From Streptomyces chumphonensis (lineage in GTDB: Bacteria > Actinomycetota > Actinomycetes > Streptomycetales > Streptomycetaceae), in contig NZ_JACXYU010000001.1 in the NCBI RefSeq assembly GCF_014779715.1, forward strand, positions 620,001-684,000: DNA of 64,000 nucleotides, written 5' to 3'. The position numbers and the translations under genes are program-made. The notes under the pieces are model-generated. The model saw only the letters and a program-made list of their open reading frames with translations. It did no database searches and was not told the DNA's origin. This document shows, in pieces, positions 61,208-64,000 of the stretch; within the stretch, counting starts at the first letter, position 1; each line of letters begins with the position of its first letter.

Positions 61208-61951
61208 TCAGCGGGCGGGCCAGGCGGCGGAGCCGTGGAAGTCCGGGTGGTCCTGGGCCGCGTCGGAGCCCGCGTAGGCGGCGCACGCGTCGGTCAGGGC
61301 CTCCAGCAGCGACAGGGGGTCGGGCAGCGGGCGCTCCGGCGCCCGCACCCACGCGACCTCCGGCCGGTGGACGCCCGGCAGCCGGGCCGGGGGGACGAGG
61401 ACGTAGCTGCCCCGGCAGTGCCAGCGCAGGCCGGGGTGCTCGTCCATCGTCTCCGGGTGGCAGTCCAGCTCGCAGGGCCACCACTCGTCCTCGTCGTCGG
61501 GGGTGCGGGTGGTGGTGAAGAAGAGCAGCCGCTCCTCGCCGAGGACGGCCACCGGTCCCGTCTCCACGCCCTCGCTCTCCAGCCGCTCCAGGGCGGCGAG
61601 ACCGGGTTCGTAGGGCACGTCGAGCACGTCGTGGACGATGCCGGTGGCCGTGACGAAGTTGGCCTCCGGGCGGCTGCGGGCCCAGCCCAGGACGGTGTCC
61701 GGGTCGCTGCTCGCCTGGGTCCGCCAGGCGAAGGACAGCGGGTGCCGGGCCGGGGTGGGGCAGCCGATGCGCTCGCAGGAGCAGCCGTACCCCTCGGGGT
61801 GGGCGGCCAGGGCGAGCGGGAATCCGGCGGCGGCGGCCGCGAGCAGCAGGTCCTCCCGCGCCCGCGCCTCCTGCTCCGCCCGCGTGACGGCGTTGCGCGC
61901 CCGGCGCCGCAGCCACCAGGAGACCCTGCCTTCCCGGCCTTCCCGTTCCAT
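61208..61951 (-). CDS. bifunctional DNA primase/polymerase-domain protein
   Basis: A 247-residue protein matching the N-terminal primase/polymerase (archaeo-eukaryotic primase-like) domain that streptomycetes carry as a stand-alone gene. The start of the domain is LLLAAAAAGFPLALAAHP, with a Cys/His cluster YGCSCERIGCPTPARHPLS that could bind zinc, and GIVHDVLDVPYE and SYVLVPPARLPG later. The acidic catalytic pair of active primases is not obvious (HDVLDVP is the best candidate), so activity is uncertain. ATG 61951 has GGGAGAG ahead. It does not sit in a plasmid or phage context here. Confidence 0.75.
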   Translation of the reverse strand: MEREGREGRVSWWLRRRARNAVTRAEQEARAREDLLLAAAAAGFPLALAAHPEGYGCSCERIGCPTPARHPLSFAWRTQASSDPDTVLGWARSRPEANFVTATGIVHDVLDVPYEPGLAALERLESEGVETGPVAVLGEERLLFFTTTRTPDDEDEWWPCELDCHPETMDEHPGLRWHCRGSYVLVPPARLPGVHRPEVAWVRAPERPLPDPLSLLEALTDACAAYAGSDAAQDHPDFHGSAAWPAR

Positions 61952-62069
61952 CCGCTCTCCCTCGCTGCCCGGGGCGCCCGCATCGCGTCCTGATGGTCCG
62001 CTGAATCCTCCGAGGATACGGAACGTGGGGCCATGTCCGGGAATCCGGCCCGGTGCCCCCTCGGCGCGG

Positions 62070-62681
62070 TCAGGAGTCGCGGGGGCGCAGACCGGCCAGG
62101 ACGGTGTCGACCAGGGCGTCGGTGAAGGCGTGGGTGAGGCCGCCGGAGCGGGAGAGCCAGCGGGCGAAGAAGGGCCCGGTCAGCAGCTCGACGGCGACGT
62201 CGAGGTCGGTGCCGGGGGCGATCTGGCCGGCCTCCCGGGCGGAGCGGAGCCGGTCCCGGTAGGCCGCCAGCCCGGGTTCGTTCAGGCGCTCGGTGAACTG
62301 CCGGGAGAGGTCCGGGTCCAGGGCGCCGGCCACGGCCAGGGCCCGGTAGGGCGCCTCGAAGGCGGGGTCGTCGAACTCGTCGACGGTCGCGCGCAGGACG
62401 AGCTTGAGATCGGCGGCGAGGTCCCCGGTGTCGGGCAGGCCCGCCGCGTACTCCGGGTCCTCGGTGCGGGCGGTGAAGGCGTCGAGCAGGACGGCGGCCT
62501 TGGAGGGCCACCAGCGGTAGATGGTCTGCTTGCCGACGCCGGCCCGGGCGGCGATGGCCTCGATGGTCAGCCTGTGGTAGCCGACCTCGCCGACGAGGGC
62601 CAGGCTGGCGTCGAGGATGGCGCGCCGGGACCGTTCGCTGCGGCGGCCGGCGTCGGGGGTGCGGGCGGGTGTCCGGGGCAT
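62070..62681 (-). CDS. TetR-family repressor
   Basis: A 203-residue TetR regulator. Residues 15-62 form the helix-turn-helix (RRAILDASLALVGEVGYHRLTIEAIAARAGVGKQTIYRWW shown by its ends: RRAILDASLALVGEVG and GVGKQTIYRWW), and the rest is a TetR C-terminal ligand domain with FFARWLSRSGGLTHAF. ATG 62681 has no Shine-Dalgarno sequence, while TACCGT lies exactly six bases upstream, so it is probably leaderless. It is divergent from a 58-residue protein gene, and two AGACG-AAC-CGTCT palindromes lie between them, so autoregulation plus control of the small gene is likely. Confidence 0.88.
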   Translation of the reverse strand: MPRTPARTPDAGRRSERSRRAILDASLALVGEVGYHRLTIEAIAARAGVGKQTIYRWWPSKAAVLLDAFTARTEDPEYAAGLPDTGDLAADLKLVLRATVDEFDDPAFEAPYRALAVAGALDPDLSRQFTERLNEPGLAAYRDRLRSAREAGQIAPGTDLDVAVELLTGPFFARWLSRSGGLTHAFTDALVDTVLAGLRPRDS

Positions 62682-62707
62682 GGGGGCACGGTAGCAGCCC
62701 AAAGACG

Positions 62708-62740
62708 AGACGAACCGTCTTGACGAGACGAACCGTCTCG
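62708..62740. promoter_or_regulatory. tandem TetR operators overlapping a promoter
   Basis: AGACGAACCGTCT occurs at 62708-62720 and 62726-62738, 18 bases apart; the second extends to a 17-bp palindrome (62724-62740). A plus-strand -35 TTGACG (62720-62725) lies between them with CATGGT 18 bases on as -10, so a bound repressor would block it. Confidence 0.7.
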
Positions 62741-62831
62741 TTGCATGGTGGACGGGTCGCCGCACCGGCCCTCCCCGGACCGGTGGCGCGGCCACGCGGC
62801 GACGAACGCACCCGAAGGAAGGAGTCGCCCC

Positions 62832-63008
62832 ATGAGCTCTGCACGCGGCAAGGACCTGCTCGGCGTCGGAGGCCGCCGGAACCACCTGTCCCGCAAGGCG
62901 CTCTCGGGCGCCGGAGGCAAAGGCGCGGGCGCCGGGCGGGGCGGCCCCCAGGACGTCATGGCCGCCCGGCGGGAGCTGGTACGCAGACTGCGGGAGGGAC
63001 GCGGGTAA
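62832..63008 (+). CDS. small Arg/Gly-rich protein (DUF6243-like)
   Basis: A 58-residue basic protein with a strong ribosome site (AAGGAAGGAG) before ATG 62832. It reads MSSARGKDLLGVGGRRNH, then a Gly/Ala-rich middle and a helical RRELVRRLREGRG end. The LLGVGGRR-N-LSR pattern resembles a streptomycete-restricted family I recall as DUF6243; function unknown. It is under the tandem TetR operators and divergent from the TetR gene, so it is probably the regulator's main local target, odd for a protein that is neither a pump nor an enzyme. Confidence 0.7.
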   Translation: MSSARGKDLLGVGGRRNHLSRKALSGAGGKGAGAGRGGPQDVMAARRELVRRLREGRG

Positions 63009-63092
63009 ATCATCCGGAAGGATCAATGCGTTCTCGTTCCCCACGGTGGACCATGTGGTCACCAGTCCACGGCGACCCCGTGAGGAGCTCCC

Positions 63093-63902
63093 TTGTACGC
63101 AGCCCGGCGCTACCTGATGTGCCCACCGGCACACTTCCGTGTCACGTACTCCATCAACCCCTGGATGGACCCCGGCAAGCCCGTGGACCTCCCGCTCGCC
63201 GTCGCGCAGTGGGAGGTCCTGCGGGACCGCTACCGGGCCCTCGGCCACACCGTCGAGGAACTGGCGCCCGACCCGGGACTGCCCGACATGGTCTACGCCG
63301 CCAACGGCGCCACCGTCGTCGACGGACGGGTGCTCGGCGCCCGGTTCGCCCACCCCGAGCGGGTGGCGGAGGCCGCCGCCCACCGCGCGTGGTACCGGGC
63401 CCACGGCTTCGGGGAGATCCGCGAGCCGGACCACGTCAACGAGGGCGAGGGCGACTTCGCCGTGACCGCGTCCTGGCTGCTCGCCGGGCGCGGGTTCCGC
63501 AGCAGCCCGCTCTCCCACCCGGAGGCGCAGGAGTTCTTCGGCCGCCCGGTCATCGGCCTCGACCTGGTCGACCCGCGCTACTACCACCTGGACACCGCGC
63601 TGTGCGTGCTGGACGACGGCTCCGACAGCGAGGTGATGTACTACCCGCCCGCGTTCTCACCCGGCAGCCGGGCCGTCCTCGCGGGGCTCTTCCCCGACGC
63701 GATCCTGGCCTCGGAGGCCGACGCGCTGGCCCTGGGCCTCAACGCGGTGAGCGACGGCCACCACGTCCTGCTGCCCCAGGCCGCCACCGGGCTCTTCGAC
63801 CCGCTGCGCGAGCGCGGCTACGAGCCCGTCCCCGTCGACCTGACCGAGCTGCTCAAGGGCGGCGGCAGCGTCAAGTGCTGCACCGCCGAACTACGGGCCT
63901 GA
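63093..63902 (+). CDS. ddaH: dimethylargininase / amidinohydrolase family protein
   Basis: A 269-residue enzyme of the guanidino-group-modifying superfamily, of the type annotated N(G),N(G)-dimethylarginine dimethylaminohydrolase, which gives citrulline. Landmarks are RRYLMCPPAHFRVTYSINPWM, MVYAANGAT, NEGEGDF (acidic pair), HLDTALCVLDD (His) and the terminal GGGSVKCCTAEL with the catalytic cysteine. I use TTG 63093 because GAGGAG lies five bases before and MYAARRYLMCPP fits the family; an ATG at 63117 would cut off conserved residues. It could instead hydrolyse another guanidino compound; streptomycete homologues are also annotated near ornithine aminotransferase, which is not in this window. 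Confidence 0.85.
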   Translation: MYAARRYLMCPPAHFRVTYSINPWMDPGKPVDLPLAVAQWEVLRDRYRALGHTVEELAPDPGLPDMVYAANGATVVDGRVLGARFAHPERVAEAAAHRAWYRAHGFGEIREPDHVNEGEGDFAVTASWLLAGRGFRSSPLSHPEAQEFFGRPVIGLDLVDPRYYHLDTALCVLDDGSDSEVMYYPPAFSPGSRAVLAGLFPDAILASEADALALGLNAVSDGHHVLLPQAATGLFDPLRERGYEPVPVDLTELLKGGGSVKCCTAELRA

Positions 63903-63915
63903 CGGACGCGGTACC

Positions 63916-63935
63916 GCCGCCGGCCTGACGGCGGC
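63916..63935. terminator. short hairpin after the amidinohydrolase
   Basis: A 7-bp stem (GCCGCCG, 63916-63922, with 63929-63935) with a six-base loop, 14 bases after the stop codon. Confidence 0.45.
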
Positions 63936-63955
63936 ACCACCTCCGCACCCACCGG

Positions 63956-63983
63956 GGCCCGGCGCGCCGTCCGGCGCCGGGCC
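63956..63983. terminator. second hairpin after the amidinohydrolase
   Basis: A perfect 10-bp stem (GGCCCGGCGC, 63956-63965, with 63974-63983) with an eight-base loop near the window edge; it may serve this gene or one converging from outside. Confidence 0.55.
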
Positions 63984-64000
63984 TCCGCGTGCGGCCCCCG

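Overview
The window looks like a chromosomal segment of Streptomyces or a close relative. Base composition is very GC-rich (roughly 70% or more over most rows), so most frames stay open on both strands and many lines of apparent coding are shadows. Gene families are typical of the group: exported metalloproteases, LamG and RHS proteins, a maltose ABC system with LacI regulators, glnA2-glnE, a BTAD/NB-ARC regulator and an F420 oxidoreductase. I see no rRNA, tRNA, CRISPR array, insertion sequence or phage gene. I annotate 44 protein genes.

1-12.2 kb: a 2-oxoglutarate-type hydroxylase (minus); a secreted M64 peptidase and phosphoglucomutase (plus); a small secreted protein of three tandem repeats; an orphan response regulator; then a minus-strand operon of two fused permease-ATPase transporters of the IrtAB/YbtPQ type and a TetR regulator. 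In front of that operon an iron-box-like site abuts a 17-bp palindrome. A lipoprotein with three fibronectin III domains follows.

12.2-28.3 kb: the most distinctive accessory region. Four exported or very large genes and one small gene run on the minus strand: an M15 peptidase with FG-GAP repeats, a LamG/DNRLRE protein, a 2317-residue RHS protein ending in a Hint domain and an unrecognised 123-residue C-terminal domain, and a 206-residue cytosolic protein that is probably its immunity partner. The last two parts have lower GC than the rest. A second peptidoglycan-binding M15-type protein and a membrane-anchored XRE/DUF2690 protein follow, converging on a 16-bp terminator stem.

28.5-37.1 kb: maltose/maltodextrin uptake. 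malE-malF-malG, an alpha-glucosidase and a LacI regulator form a tightly packed minus-strand operon. Across a shared divergent promoter with repeated TTGC/GCAA half-sites lie a second solute-binding lipoprotein and a second, very similar LacI regulator (malR), giving a near mirror-image layout.

37.2-49.9 kb: mainly core metabolism. PAP2 phosphatase, then glnA2 and glnE (start and stop overlapping), an FAD-linked oxidase, NAD synthetase, an MFS exporter, a membrane-anchored EEP-family hydrolase and panB.

50-64 kb: a DrrAB-type drug ABC transporter converging on a large BTAD/NB-ARC/TPR regulator, a small membrane protein, F420:NADPH oxidoreductase, an MFS transporter, a small acidic-tailed protein, methionine aminopeptidase, a lipoprotein with a possible 17-codon leader ORF, a TerC protein, a primase/polymerase-domain protein, a TetR gene and a divergent 58-residue protein sharing tandem operators, and a dimethylargininase-type amidinohydrolase. 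Several genes show a -10-like hexamer 6-8 nt before the start codon and no Shine-Dalgarno sequence, which suggests leaderless transcripts.
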